Shown piece by piece: positions 25,525-34,506 of a DNA stretch of 55,875 nt (the first letter of the stretch is position 1; each line of letters begins with the position of its first letter). The stretch spans positions 1-55,875 of the forward strand of contig CAIQUG010000108.1 of assembly GCA_903874895.1 (NCBI GenBank), written 5' to 3'. The position numbers and the translations under genes were made by a program. The DNA comes from an uncultured Caulobacterales bacterium. GTDB taxonomy: Bacteria > Pseudomonadota > Alphaproteobacteria > Caulobacterales > Caulobacteraceae. Under the pieces are notes generated by a model that searched no databases, was not told the DNA's origin, and worked only from the letters and a program-made list of their open reading frames with translations.

Positions 25525-26514
25525 ATGCAGGACCCGTTCGGCCGCGCGATCCGCTATCTGCGCATCTCGGTGACGGACCGCTGTGACCTGCGCTGTGTCT
25601 ACTGCATGTCGGAACACATGGTCTTCCTGCCGAAACCGCAGGTCCTGACCATAGAGGAACTGGACCGGGTCTCCACCGCCTTCGTCAGTCTGGGCGTGCG
25701 CAAGCTGCGCCTGACGGGGGGAGAGCCCCTCGTCCGCCGCGGATTCATGGAGCTGGTGCAGCGCCTCTCCCGGCACCTGGACAGCGGGGCCCTGGACGAG
25801 CTGACCCTGACCACCAACGGCACCCAGCTGGCGCGGTTCGCCGCAGACCTGGCCCGGAACGGGGTCCGGCGGATCAATGTGTCCCTGGATACCCTCGACC
25901 CGGACACCTTCCGCGCCGTGACCCGGGGCGGGGACCTGGCCCAGGTCATCGCCGGGATCGATGCCGCCCAGGCGGCGGGGCTGAAGGTGAAGATCAATGC
26001 CGTGGCGCTGGCCCGGGACAATCGGGCGGACCTGCCGGCCCTGCTGGCCTGGGCCCATGGCCGGGGATGCGACCTGACCCTGATCGAGACCATGCCCATG
26101 GGCGAGGTCGACGAGGACCGGACCGACCAGTATGTGAGCCTGACGGACCTGCGCGCGGACATGGCGGCGGTCTGGACGCTGGACCCTCTGGACGAGGATT
26201 CCGGCGGCCCGGCCCGCTATTTCCGGGTGGCGGAAACCGGCGGAAAGCTTGGCCTGATCACGCCGATGAGCCACAACTTCTGCGACACCTGCAACCGGGT
26301 GCGGCTGACCTGCACCGGCACGCTGCACACCTGCCTCGGCCAGGACGATGCCACTGACCTGCGGGCGGTGATGCGCGCTGCACCAGAGGATGACGCGGCC
26401 CTGGTCGAAGCGATCCGCGGGGCCATCGCCGCCAAGCCGAAGGGGCATGACTTCCGCATCGGCCGCGGCGAAGGTCCGGCGGTGGCGCGGCACATGTCCA
26501 CCACCGGAGGCTAG
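25525..26514 (+). CDS. moaA: GTP 3',8-cyclase MoaA
   Basis: 329-aa radical SAM enzyme that starts molybdopterin synthesis from GTP. The N-terminal [4Fe-4S] site is Cys20-x3-Cys24-x2-Cys27 in [13 protein letters not shown] second cluster is carried by Cys residues in [15 protein letters not shown]. It ends in the functional GG tail. The ATG at 25525 gives the length and N terminus ([11 protein letters not shown]) of characterised MoaA; an in-frame ATG at 25456 is an alternative. moaD follows after 3 bases. Confidence 0.96.
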   Translation: MQDPFGRAIRYLRISVTDRCDLRCVYCMSEHMVFLPKPQVLTIEELDRVSTAFVSLGVRKLRLTGGEPLVRRGFMELVQRLSRHLDSGALDELTLTTNGTQLARFAADLARNGVRRINVSLDTLDPDTFRAVTRGGDLAQVIAGIDAAQAAGLKVKINAVALARDNRADLPALLAWAHGRGCDLTLIETMPMGEVDEDRTDQYVSLTDLRADMAAVWTLDPLDEDSGGPARYFRVAETGGKLGLITPMSHNFCDTCNRVRLTCTGTLHTCLGQDDATDLRAVMRAAPEDDAALVEAIRGAIAAKPKGHDFRIGRGEGPAVARHMSTTGG

Positions 26515-26517
26515 GGC

Positions 26518-26757
26518 GTGGCGCGGGTCCTGCTGTTCGGAAAACTCGCGGACATTGCCGGCTGGCGGGCGCGGCCGATGGCCGCGGCGACGATCGCGGC
26601 CCTGACCGACCTGCTGGCGGCGGAGGATCCCGCCCTGGGCGAGGCCCTGCGCGGGCCGGGCGTGCAGGTGGCCCTCGACCAGCAGTTGGTGCGCGGGGAT
26701 GCCGCGCTCAGCGACGGGTCGGAAGTGGCCTTCCTGCCGCCCATGAGCGGCGGATAG
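26518..26757 (+). CDS. moaD: Molybdopterin synthase sulfur carrier subunit MoaD
   Basis: 79-aa ubiquitin-fold protein starting MARVLLFGKLADIAGWRARP and ending FLPPMSGG. The C-terminal Gly-Gly is thiocarboxylated and donates sulfur to precursor Z. The GTG start directly follows the moaA stop, with GGAGG about ten bases upstream. The partner moaE is not in the window. It ends four bases from the convergent S10 peptidase stop. Confidence 0.94.
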   Translation: MARVLLFGKLADIAGWRARPMAAATIAALTDLLAAEDPALGEALRGPGVQVALDQQLVRGDAALSDGSEVAFLPPMSGG

Positions 26758-26761
26758 CCCC

Positions 26762-28318
26762 CTACTTCACCAGCCCGTCATACCAGGCCGCCAGGTCGGC
26801 CTTCATGGTCTTCAGCGCTTCGGGGTTCAGATAGACCATGTGCCCGGAAGGGTAGTAGCGGAACGCCACATTGCCGCGGAGGCTGGGGTCCAGCTGCATG
26901 TGGGCGATGTCGTGCTCGGTGCCGAAGAACGGCGTGGCCATGTCGAAATAGCCGTTGAGGGACAACAGCCTGAGCCGCGGATTGCGGCGCATGGCCGCGG
27001 ACAGGTCCAGCGCGGTGTCCGACGACACGCCCCCCTGGCCGGCATTTCCGGAGGTGGGGTTCTTGTGCTTCCAGTCCCAGTTGCGACCGATCTCCCCCCA
27101 GTTGGGCCGATAGGGCATGTCCGTCGCATAGCCCAGCTGATTGGCCAGATAGTCGTGGAAGGTCGAGATCACCGCCCCGGACATGCCGGTGTCGGACGGG
27201 TCATATTCCGGGCTTTCTCCCACGTCATCGGCATCGATCCCCAGGAAGCGGCTGTCATAGCGACCGAGGGTCCGGCTCTGCCCGCGCAGCAGTTCCTTGC
27301 GGAAATGGGACAGTTCCACCCGCAGCTTGGCGTCCTTCACATAGTCCACGGACAGGCCGGTCCATGCCGCCACCTTCGCCGCCACCGCGTCGCGCTCCCC
27401 GTCGGGCAGCAGGTCCCCCTTGGCCAGGGCCGCGGCATAGGGGCCCTCGGCATAGGCCCGGACCTCCTTCAGCCAGGCGGTCAGGTCCGCGGGCTTGTTC
27501 GCAACCCGGTCGTGGTACCAGGCCGTGGCGGCGTAGGAGGGCAAGAGGTTGATCAGGTTCCGGTCGAAGCCCGGGGACCGCACCCCGTAGTTCAGGATGG
27601 AGGACAGGATGATCACCCCGTTCAGCTGCATGCCGTCCTCCCCCAGCTTGAAGGCCAGACCCGCCGACCGGTGGGTCCCGTAGCTCTCGCCGAAGATGAC
27701 CTTCGGAGCGTTCCAGCGGTTGTTGATCGTGACATAGCGCTCGATCCCCTTGGCGAAGGCATCGATGTCCTGGTCCACGCCCCAGAAATCCTTGCCCTTC
27801 GCGTCACCCAGCGGACGGGAATAGCCGGTGCCGATGGCATCGAGGAACACCAGGTCCGACTTGTCGATCAGGCTGGAAGCATTCGGTATCAGGCTGTAGG
27901 GCGCAGGGCCCGTGGCCCGGGGCGAGGCGGTTTCCACCCGCACCGGGGCCAGGGAGGCCATGTGCAGCCAGATGGCCGAGGAGCCGGGGCCGCCGTTGTA
28001 GAGGAAGGTCACTGGCCGGGTCCTGCCACCGCCGTCGGCCGTATAGGCCACATAGAACATGGAAGCGATCGCCTTGCCCTCGTCATCCCGCAGGGTGAGG
28101 GTCCCCGCTGTCGCCGTGTACGGGAGGGTGCGGCCGTCCACCGACACCGTGTGGTGCGTGGCGCGGGCGACTTCCCTTGCAGAGGCCTTTGCGCCCCCAT
28201 CCGTATCCGCCGGTTCGGCCTTGGCCGCCTCCGGACGGGGGGCTTCCGCCGCGAGGACAGGTGTGGCCGACAGCACAGCCGCGACGCAGCCCGCGGCAAT
28301 GAGGGATGGCAGGTTCAA
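26762..28318 (-). CDS. Exported S10 family serine carboxypeptidase-like peptidase
   Basis: 518 aa with a signal peptide (about 1-23, ending VLAAEA). The alpha/beta-hydrolase core has FLYNGGPGSSAIWLHMASL (oxyanion hole), nucleophile Ser212 in GESYG, a late Asp in NGYFDMATPF and His in PSGHMVYLNPE, the complete triad of peptidase family S10. The TTG start at 28318 is chosen because GGAG lies eight bases upstream and the signal peptide begins there. The earlier ATGs would add a non-hydrophobic extension. It is predicted periplasmic. Confidence 0.88.
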   Translation of the reverse strand: MNLPSLIAAGCVAAVLSATPVLAAEAPRPEAAKAEPADTDGGAKASAREVARATHHTVSVDGRTLPYTATAGTLTLRDDEGKAIASMFYVAYTADGGGRTRPVTFLYNGGPGSSAIWLHMASLAPVRVETASPRATGPAPYSLIPNASSLIDKSDLVFLDAIGTGYSRPLGDAKGKDFWGVDQDIDAFAKGIERYVTINNRWNAPKVIFGESYGTHRSAGLAFKLGEDGMQLNGVIILSSILNYGVRSPGFDRNLINLLPSYAATAWYHDRVANKPADLTAWLKEVRAYAEGPYAAALAKGDLLPDGERDAVAAKVAAWTGLSVDYVKDAKLRVELSHFRKELLRGQSRTLGRYDSRFLGIDADDVGESPEYDPSDTGMSGAVISTFHDYLANQLGYATDMPYRPNWGEIGRNWDWKHKNPTSGNAGQGGVSSDTALDLSAAMRRNPRLRLLSLNGYFDMATPFFGTEHDIAHMQLDPSLRGNVAFRYYPSGHMVYLNPEALKTMKADLAAWYDGLVK

Positions 28319-28423
28319 GGCAAGATCTCCGGTTGCGCACCGGTGCATAGCAGTTTGCCGCAGGTGACTTGTCAATCAGGGGCCTGGCAGGCCACCCTCT
28401 GCGCCCCAGTCCGGAGCCCCTGC

Positions 28424-28891
28424 ATGTCCGAAACCCGTCCCGCCGCGTCCGACGCCGATCTTCTGGCGCGCTTCCAGGCCAGCAAGAACCAGCCGCCCGG
28501 CTCGGAAACCCTGGGCTTCCGCATCATCCGGGTCAGCCAGGCCGACATGCTGGTGGAGGCCCTGTTCACGGGGCGCAAGGAGTTCTGCAACCCCATGCGC
28601 CAGATCCAGGGCGGCTTTCTCTGCGCGATGCTTGACGACACCATGTCCGTGGCGGGGCTGGTGGCGTCCGGCATGACCTGCGTCATGCCGACGCTCGAGA
28701 TGAAGACCAGCTTCCTGCGGCCGGCCAAGCCCGGCGAACTGCGCTGCGTCGGCCGGGTGCTGAAATGGGGCCGCTCCATCGCCTTCACGGAGGGGGAACT
28801 GTTCGATGCCGACGGCGTGCTGCTGGCCAAGGCGACGGCGACCGCCAAGCCGACCCCCTACGAGCAGTTCAAGACCCCGAAACCGGCCTGA
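28424..28891 (+). CDS. PaaI family thioesterase
   Basis: 155-aa hotdog-fold protein. QIQGGFLCAMLDDTMSVAGL matches the PaaI active-site region, with Gln replacing the usual His of HGG and with an Asp retained in LDDTM. MKTSFLRPAKPGELRCVGRV and the GRSIAFTEGELFDADG segment follow. Members hydrolyse aryl- or medium-chain acyl-CoA. ATG 28424 has GGAG eight bases upstream. It is divergent from the S10 peptidase gene. Confidence 0.87.
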   Translation: MSETRPAASDADLLARFQASKNQPPGSETLGFRIIRVSQADMLVEALFTGRKEFCNPMRQIQGGFLCAMLDDTMSVAGLVASGMTCVMPTLEMKTSFLRPAKPGELRCVGRVLKWGRSIAFTEGELFDADGVLLAKATATAKPTPYEQFKTPKPA

Positions 28892-29001
28892 CCGGCGCGG
28901 CGTCGGCACCCGTCGCCCTCTGGACAAGCCCCGGCGGGTCTGTCTGTCATGCGCACGACAGCGGGCGACAGACCCGCGCACCCTTCGGACGGAGACCGCG
29001 T

Positions 29002-30573
29002 TTGACGCCCCTCGATTTCACCGTACTGGCGGTCTACGCCGTCTGCGTCTTCGGCCTCGCCCAGTGGGTGTCCCGCGACCGGGGCACCGCCGGCAAGACC
29101 AGCGCCGACTATTTCCTGGCGGGACGGTCCCTGCCCTGGTGGGCCATCGGCGCGTCGCTGATCGCCGCCAACATCTCCGCCGAGCAGATCATCGGCATGA
29201 GCGGCTCGGGATATGCCATCGGCCTTGCCATCGCCTCCTACGAATGGATGGCGGCGCTGACCCTGCTGATCGTCGCCAAGTTCCTGCTGCCGATCTTCCT
29301 GAAGAACAACGTGTCGACCATGCCGGAGTTCCTGCAGCAGCGATACGGCCCGGCCGTGCGCTCGCTGATGGCCGTGTTCTGGCTGGCGCTGTACATCTTC
29401 GTCAACGTGACGTCGATCCTGTGGCTGGGCTCCATCGCCGTCCATGCCGTCACCGGGATCGACCAGATGACCGCCCTGATCGCCATCGGCGCCTTCGCCC
29501 TGGTCTACCAGCTGTGGGGCGGACTGAAGGCCGTGGCCCTGACGGACATCGTGCAGGTGACCCTGCTGGTCGCCGGCGGTCTGACCATCGTGGCCATCTC
29601 CCTCAGCAGGATCGGCGGCGGCCACGGGGTCAGCCTGGAGGCGGCAGGGTCCGGCTTCGCCGACCTGATGGCCCACTATCCCGAGAAGTTCCATATGATC
29701 CTCGGCAAGGACAGCCCGCACTACAAGGAACTGCCGGGCCTGTCCGTGCTGATCGGCGGCATGTGGATCATGAACCTCAGCTACTGGGGCTTCAACCAGT
29801 ACATCATCCAGCGGGCGCTGGCGGCCAGGAGCCTCGGCGAGGCACAGAACGGCATCGCGTTCGCCGCCTATCTGAAGCTGCTGATGCCGGTGATCGTGGT
29901 GGTGCCGGGGCTCGCGGCCCTCACCCTCGCGCCGCACCTGGGCAAGCCGGACCAGGCCTATCCGGAAATGCTGAAGCTGCTGCCGCCGGGCGTGCTCGGC
30001 CTCGTCTTCGCAGCCCTGGTGGCGGCGATCATCGCGTCGCTGGCGGCCAAGATCAATTCCATCGCCACCATCTTCACCCTCGACGTCTATCGTCCTTTCC
30101 GCCCCAGGACCTCGGAAAAGGACCTGGTGAAGATCGGCCGTCTGGGAGCCATCGCCGCCACGGTGATCGGCGTCCTCGCCGCCCCGCCGCTGCTGGGCGG
30201 GTTCGAGCAGGCCTTCCAGTACATCCAGGAATTCACCGGCTTCTTCACCCCCGGCATCGTGGTGATCTTCGTGCTGGGCATGTTCTGGAAGCGCACCAGT
30301 GCGGCCGCCGCCCTGACCGCGGCCATCGGCTCGGCCGTCCTGTCATTGGCCTTCAAGCTGGTTCTGCCGGAGCTGCCCTTCATGGACCGGGTCGGCGTCG
30401 TGTTCCTTGCCAGCCTCGGGGCCGCGGTGGTGATCTCCCTGATCCGCCCGGCACGGACGGAGGTGTCCACCGTCAGCCTCGAGGGCGTCAGCTTCCGCAC
30501 CGGACCGGTCTTCAACATCGCCGGCATCGGCGTGATCCTGATCCTGATCGCGATCTACAGGACCTTCTGGTAG
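29002..30573 (+). CDS. Sodium:solute symporter family (SSS) transporter, sugar type
   Basis: 523 aa with about 14 transmembrane helices. TSADYFLAGRSLPWWAIGAS and ANISAEQIIGMSGSGYAIGL contain the SSS signature and the helix-2 Na+ site region. It is closest in style to SglT/vSGLT-like sugar symporters (FNQYIIQRALAARSLGEAQ is typical). The TTG at 29002 with GGAG seven bases upstream is chosen; earlier readings overlap noncoding sequence. The substrate is not proven. Confidence 0.87.
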   Translation: MTPLDFTVLAVYAVCVFGLAQWVSRDRGTAGKTSADYFLAGRSLPWWAIGASLIAANISAEQIIGMSGSGYAIGLAIASYEWMAALTLLIVAKFLLPIFLKNNVSTMPEFLQQRYGPAVRSLMAVFWLALYIFVNVTSILWLGSIAVHAVTGIDQMTALIAIGAFALVYQLWGGLKAVALTDIVQVTLLVAGGLTIVAISLSRIGGGHGVSLEAAGSGFADLMAHYPEKFHMILGKDSPHYKELPGLSVLIGGMWIMNLSYWGFNQYIIQRALAARSLGEAQNGIAFAAYLKLLMPVIVVVPGLAALTLAPHLGKPDQAYPEMLKLLPPGVLGLVFAALVAAIIASLAAKINSIATIFTLDVYRPFRPRTSEKDLVKIGRLGAIAATVIGVLAAPPLLGGFEQAFQYIQEFTGFFTPGIVVIFVLGMFWKRTSAAAALTAAIGSAVLSLAFKLVLPELPFMDRVGVVFLASLGAAVVISLIRPARTEVSTVSLEGVSFRTGPVFNIAGIGVILILIAIYRTFW

Positions 30574-30589
30574 TTCGATCCAAAGACCG

Positions 30590-30619
30590 TTGACTGTACG
30601 GCGACGCCGTAGATAAAAT
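30590..30619 (+). promoter_or_regulatory. Promoter and palindromic operator of higBA
   Basis: TTGACT (30590-30595), 18 bases, and TAAAAT (30614-30619) form a strong promoter. In the spacer lies the perfect 15-bp palindrome TACGGCG-A-CGCCGTA (30597-30611). Binding there by the antitoxin would block RNA polymerase, the usual autoregulation of toxin-antitoxin operons. Confidence 0.65.
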
Positions 30620-30654
30620 TTGTCGATAGGTCGGCATGATCGTATCCTGCCGGC

Positions 30655-30981
30655 ATGTACACGGTGGTCGAAACGGCAGGATATCTGCGGGACGCCGAGG
30701 ACATCGGGCTGGGCGAGGCCGAGAGGTTCGCGCCGATCTCGCGCCGGGCGGAAAACCCCCTGGCCGGGGACCTCATGGCCGGAACCGGCCGGTGCCGAAA
30801 GGTCCGCGTCGCCCGGCCTGGCCAGGGGCGATCCGGGGGGGTCCGGGTGGTGACGTTCCTGGTCTGGGATGGGCGTGTCATGCTGATCGCTGCCTTCGCC
30901 AAGAGCCGGCAGGCCAATCTGACCCACGCGCAGCGCAACGCCCTGCCGCGGGTGACGTCAGGCCTGAAACAGGAGGACTGA
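30655..30981 (+). CDS. higB: RelE/HigB-2 type toxin
   Basis: 108 aa. RRAENPLAGDLMAGTGRCRK, VRVARPGQGRSGGVRVVTFL and LIAAFAKSRQANLT match the HigB-2/RelE mRNA-interferase pattern (ENPLAGD, RKVR, G.RGG.RV). Toxins of this kind cut mRNA on the ribosome. As in higBA operons, the toxin precedes the antitoxin; one base separates them and AGGAGG lies within the toxin's end. GC content resembles the host, so it is not an obviously recent arrival. Confidence 0.85.
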   Translation: MYTVVETAGYLRDAEDIGLGEAERFAPISRRAENPLAGDLMAGTGRCRKVRVARPGQGRSGGVRVVTFLVWDGRVMLIAAFAKSRQANLTHAQRNALPRVTSGLKQED

Positions 30982-30982
30982 C

Positions 30983-31321
30983 GTGACCCAGGAAGCATTC
31001 GACAAGATTTCCCGCGGCCTGGAGGAGATCCAGGCGATCCTCGACGGGACTGCCGAGCCGGCGACCTACCGGGTGCACAGGCCGGTGGACGTGAAGGCTA
31101 TCCGCATGGCCCTCGGCCTGAGCCAGGAGGTGTTCGCCCGTGCGTTCCAGCTTTCGCTGGGGGCAGTGCGGGATTGGGAACAGGGCCGGAAGCAGCCGGA
31201 GCTCGGGGCTCGCAACTATCTGCGGGTGATTGCCCGGCATCCTGACATCGTCCGCAGCACCCTGGCCGCAGACAGGGCAGATGAAGCCGATTTCCCGCGG
31301 GCCGATGTGATCGCAGATTGA
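30983..31321 (+). CDS. higA: HigA/NadS-type helix-turn-helix antitoxin
   Basis: 112 aa with a C-terminal XRE helix-turn-helix: VDVKAIRMALGLSQEVFARA and AVRDWEQGRKQPELGARNYL (about 35-75), followed by VIARHPDIVRSTL. It is the cognate antitoxin and presumed repressor of the pair. The GTG at 30983 follows AGGAGG with seven bases of spacing. Confidence 0.87.
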   Translation: MTQEAFDKISRGLEEIQAILDGTAEPATYRVHRPVDVKAIRMALGLSQEVFARAFQLSLGAVRDWEQGRKQPELGARNYLRVIARHPDIVRSTLAADRADEADFPRADVIAD

Positions 31322-31375
31322 CGGATACCGGCCGGTCGACGGAAAGTGCAGCCGCCTCCTTCAGGAACCTCACCG

Positions 31376-32695
31376 ATGAACGCGCCGCTGCCCAACGACC
31401 TGTCCGCCTTCTGGATTCCGTTCACCGCGAACCGCAGCTTCAAGGCCGACCCGCGGATGCTGGCCAGCGCCAAGGACATGCATTTCCAGACGCCGGAGGG
31501 TCGCAGGATCCTCGATGGAACGGCCGGACTGTGGTGCGTGAATGCGGGCCACTGCCGTCCGCGGATCGTCGAGGCCATCCAGAAGCAGGCGGCGATCCTG
31601 GACTTCGCCCCCACGTTCAATCTTGCCCACCCCCTGGCCTTCGAGCTGGCGACCCGGGTGGCCGACCTGATGCCCGAGGGGCTGGACCATGTGTTCTTCA
31701 CCAATTCCGGCTCGGAGTCCGTGGAAACGGCCCTGAAGATCGCGCTGGCCTATCAGCGGGCCCGGGGCAAGGGCCACAAGACCCGGCTGATCGGGCGGGA
31801 GCGCGGCTATCACGGGGTCAATTTCGGCGGCATCTCGGTCGGCGGGCTGCCGAAGAACCGCATGTACTTCAACAACCAGCTCGCCCAGGTCGACCACCTG
31901 CCCCACACCCACGACCTGGCCCGCAACGCCTTCTCCTCGGGCCAGCCGGAGCACGGGGCCGAACTGGCAGACGCGCTGGAGCGGCTGGTCGGCCTGCATG
32001 ACGCGTCCACCATCGCCGCGGTGATCGTGGAGCCGATGGCCGGGTCCACCGGCGTGCTGCCGCCGCCCAAGGGCTATCTCGAGCGGCTGCGCGCCCTGTG
32101 CGACAAGCACGACATCCTGCTGATCTTCGACGAGGTCATCACCGGCTTCGGACGCCTGGGCGCCCCCTTCGCGGCAGAGCGGTTCGGCGTCACCCCGGAC
32201 CTGATCTGCATGGCCAAGGGCATTACCAACGCCACGGTGCCGATGGGCGCGGTCGGGGCCAGCAGCCAGATCTACCAGACCATCCTCGACGGGGCCGATG
32301 CCCCGATCGAGCTGTTCCACGGCTATACCTATTCCGGCCATCCCCTCGCCTGCGCCGCGGCCCTCGCCACCCTCGACACCTACGAGGAGGAGGGACTGTT
32401 CGAACGCGCCCGGGAGCTTGAGCCCTATTTCGCACAGGCCGTCCACAGCCTGCGGGACGCCCGCCACGTGATCGACATCCGCAATATCGGCCTCGCTGCC
32501 GCGGTGGAGCTTGCGCCCCGCCCCGGTGCCCCGACGGTCCGGGCGATGGAGGTGTTCCACAAGGCCTTCGACCGGGGCCTGCTGCTCCGCTGCACCGGGG
32601 ATATCCTCGCCATGTCCCCGCCCCTCATCGTGTCGAAGGGCCAGATCGACGAGATCGTCGATGGTCTGCGCAAGGCGATTGACTCCACGGACTAG
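31376..32695 (+). CDS. Omega-amino acid (beta-alanine):pyruvate aminotransferase
   Basis: 439-aa class III PLP aminotransferase. [20 protein letters not shown] binds the PLP phosphate, [15 protein letters not shown] holds the cofactor Asp, and [14 protein letters not shown] contains the Schiff-base Lys. The N terminus [20 protein letters not shown] is characteristic of beta-alanine:pyruvate transaminases. The start at 31376 follows AGGAAC. It lies directly upstream of panB-panC, whose product pathway consumes beta-alanine, so it may make or control beta-alanine from malonate semialdehyde. That last step is inference. Confidence 0.87.
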   Translation: MNAPLPNDLSAFWIPFTANRSFKADPRMLASAKDMHFQTPEGRRILDGTAGLWCVNAGHCRPRIVEAIQKQAAILDFAPTFNLAHPLAFELATRVADLMPEGLDHVFFTNSGSESVETALKIALAYQRARGKGHKTRLIGRERGYHGVNFGGISVGGLPKNRMYFNNQLAQVDHLPHTHDLARNAFSSGQPEHGAELADALERLVGLHDASTIAAVIVEPMAGSTGVLPPPKGYLERLRALCDKHDILLIFDEVITGFGRLGAPFAAERFGVTPDLICMAKGITNATVPMGAVGASSQIYQTILDGADAPIELFHGYTYSGHPLACAAALATLDTYEEEGLFERARELEPYFAQAVHSLRDARHVIDIRNIGLAAAVELAPRPGAPTVRAMEVFHKAFDRGLLLRCTGDILAMSPPLIVSKGQIDEIVDGLRKAIDSTD

Positions 32696-32725
32696 GCCGC
32701 CCCTGCTGCAGAAAGAGCGCTTTAC

Positions 32726-32787
32726 GCACACGTTCACGCAATTTTGCGAAATCAGGCGTTTCGTGTGCACGCTCCGGTCGCTATATC
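32726..32787 (+). promoter_or_regulatory. Candidate panB promoter with inverted repeats
   Basis: GCTATATC (32780-32787) matches the Caulobacter -10 consensus GCTANAWC exactly, 33 bases before the panB ATG. Upstream are the palindrome CGCAATTTTGCG (32737-32748) and the outer arms GCACACG (32726-32732) and CGTGTGC (32762-32768), which could bind a regulator. Confidence 0.45.
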
Positions 32788-32820
32788 CAGCGCCCCGGAA
32801 CCAAAGGCGAGGACACGGCC

Positions 32821-33663
32821 ATGCGGATCACGCTTGCGGACCTGCAGAAGATGAAGGCGGCGGGCGATCGCATCGCCATGGTCACGGCCTATGACTTCCC
32901 TTCCGCGCGAATCGCGGACCGGGCCGGCGTGCCGCTCCTGCTGGTGGGCGACAGCCTCGGCATGGTGGTGCTGGGCCATGACACCACCCTGCCGGTCACC
33001 CTCGACGACATGATCCGCCATGCAGGCGCGGTGGTCCGCGGCAGCGAGACCGCGCTGGTGGTGTGCGACCTGCCCTTCCTGACCTATGCGAGCGAGGCCG
33101 ATGCCGTCACGTCCGTTCGACGGGTGATGCAGGAGACCGGGGCCCAGGCCGTGAAGCTGGAGGGCGGTGCCCCGATCCTTTCCATCGTCCGCCGCCTGAC
33201 CGAACTCGGCGTACCGGTCATGGGACATCTGGGCTTCACCCCCCAGTCGCAGAACCAGCTGGGCGTGAAGGTCCAGGCCCGGGACGTGGCCGGGGCCCGC
33301 CAGCTCCTGAAGGATGCGCTGGCCCTCGAGGCCGCGGGTGCGTTCGCCATCGTCCTGGAGCTGGTGCCCGCCGCCCTCGCCCAGGCCGTGAGCGCGCGGC
33401 TTGGAATCCCGACCATCGGCATCGGCGCCGGGGCCGGCTGCGACGGTCAGGTCCAGGTCTGGCATGATCTGCTCGGCCTGTTCGAGGGCAAGACGCCCCG
33501 CCATGCCAAGCGGTTCGCCGAGATCGGCAAGGCCATCGAGGCCGCCGTCACGGCCTATGTGGCCGACGTCCGCGCGGGCCAGTTTCCCACCGACGCCCAT
33601 AGCGCCAAGATGGATCCCGCCGATCTGGCCGAGGCCCTCGACGCTGAAGCGGTGTTGAACTAG
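32821..33663 (+). CDS. panB: 3-methyl-2-oxobutanoate hydroxymethyltransferase
   Basis: 280-aa PanB, which adds a hydroxymethyl group from methylene-THF to ketoisovalerate, giving ketopantoate. [20 protein letters not shown], the AVKLEGG block and [14 protein letters not shown] are diagnostic, including the Mg2+-binding Asp residues. Nearby folD (36091-36999) supplies folate one-carbon units. panC follows 9 bases later. Confidence 0.97.
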   Translation: MRITLADLQKMKAAGDRIAMVTAYDFPSARIADRAGVPLLLVGDSLGMVVLGHDTTLPVTLDDMIRHAGAVVRGSETALVVCDLPFLTYASEADAVTSVRRVMQETGAQAVKLEGGAPILSIVRRLTELGVPVMGHLGFTPQSQNQLGVKVQARDVAGARQLLKDALALEAAGAFAIVLELVPAALAQAVSARLGIPTIGIGAGAGCDGQVQVWHDLLGLFEGKTPRHAKRFAEIGKAIEAAVTAYVADVRAGQFPTDAHSAKMDPADLAEALDAEAVLN

Positions 33664-33672
33664 GGCGACGCC

Positions 33673-34506
33673 ATGCAGGTTCTGACGACCCTCGCCGAGG
33701 TGCGGGCCGCGCGCCAGCAGTGGCCCGAGCTCGGCTTCGTGCCGACCATGGGCTATCTGCATGCCGGCCACATCAGCCTGGTGGCACGGGCCCGGGCCGA
33801 ATGCGGTGCCGTCGTCGCCAGCATCTTCGTCAATCCCACCCAGTTCGGCCCGAACGAGGACCTCGATCGCTACCCCCGGGATCCCGACGGGGACCTGGCC
33901 CGGCTGCGGGCGGCGGGTGCGGACCTGGTGTTCCTGCCCCTGCCGGAGGTCATCTATCCCCCCGGGTTCAGCGCCAGCATCGATCTCGGCCCCGTCACCC
34001 GCCGGCTGGAGGGGGCGGTACGCCCTCACCACTTTGCCGGCGTGGCCACGGTGGTGACCAAGCTGTTCAACATTGTCCAGCCGACCCGGGCCTATTTCGG
34101 CCAGAAGGACGCGCAGCAGTGCGTGGTCATTCGCAAGCTTGTCCGCGACCTGGACCTTCCGGTGGAGATCGTGGTGGGTGACACGGTGCGGGAAGCCGAC
34201 GGCCTCGCCCTGTCCAGCCGCAACAGCTATCTGACCCAGGCCCAGCGGGCGGAGGCTCCGGTGCTCCACCGGGCGCTCACGGCCGCCCGCATGGCCTATG
34301 CCGCCGGCGAACGGGACGCCGAGGTGTTGCGTCGGACCGTCCGCGCCCTGCTCGGCGAGGCCCTGGCCCCCGCCACGGATTATGTCAGCGTCGCCGATCC
34401 GGACACGCTGGAGGAGCTGGACGTCGTCACAGGCGGGGCCCTGGTGTCCCTCGCGGTCCGCTTCGGCGCGACCCGGCTGATCGACAATGTGGTGCTGACG
34501 CCCTAG
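33673..34506 (+). CDS. panC: Pantoate--beta-alanine ligase
   Basis: 277-aa PanC, which condenses pantoate and beta-alanine with ATP to pantothenate. VPTMGYLHAGHISLVARARA contains the HxGH nucleotide-binding motif. FVNPTQFGPNEDLDRYPRD, YFGQKDAQQCVVIRKLV and LALSSRNSYL are conserved active-site segments. It is in an operon with panB and overlaps the convergent P1 peptidase gene by 4 bases. Confidence 0.97.
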   Translation: MQVLTTLAEVRAARQQWPELGFVPTMGYLHAGHISLVARARAECGAVVASIFVNPTQFGPNEDLDRYPRDPDGDLARLRAAGADLVFLPLPEVIYPPGFSASIDLGPVTRRLEGAVRPHHFAGVATVVTKLFNIVQPTRAYFGQKDAQQCVVIRKLVRDLDLPVEIVVGDTVREADGLALSSRNSYLTQAQRAEAPVLHRALTAARMAYAAGERDAEVLRRTVRALLGEALAPATDYVSVADPDTLEELDVVTGGALVSLAVRFGATRLIDNVVLTP

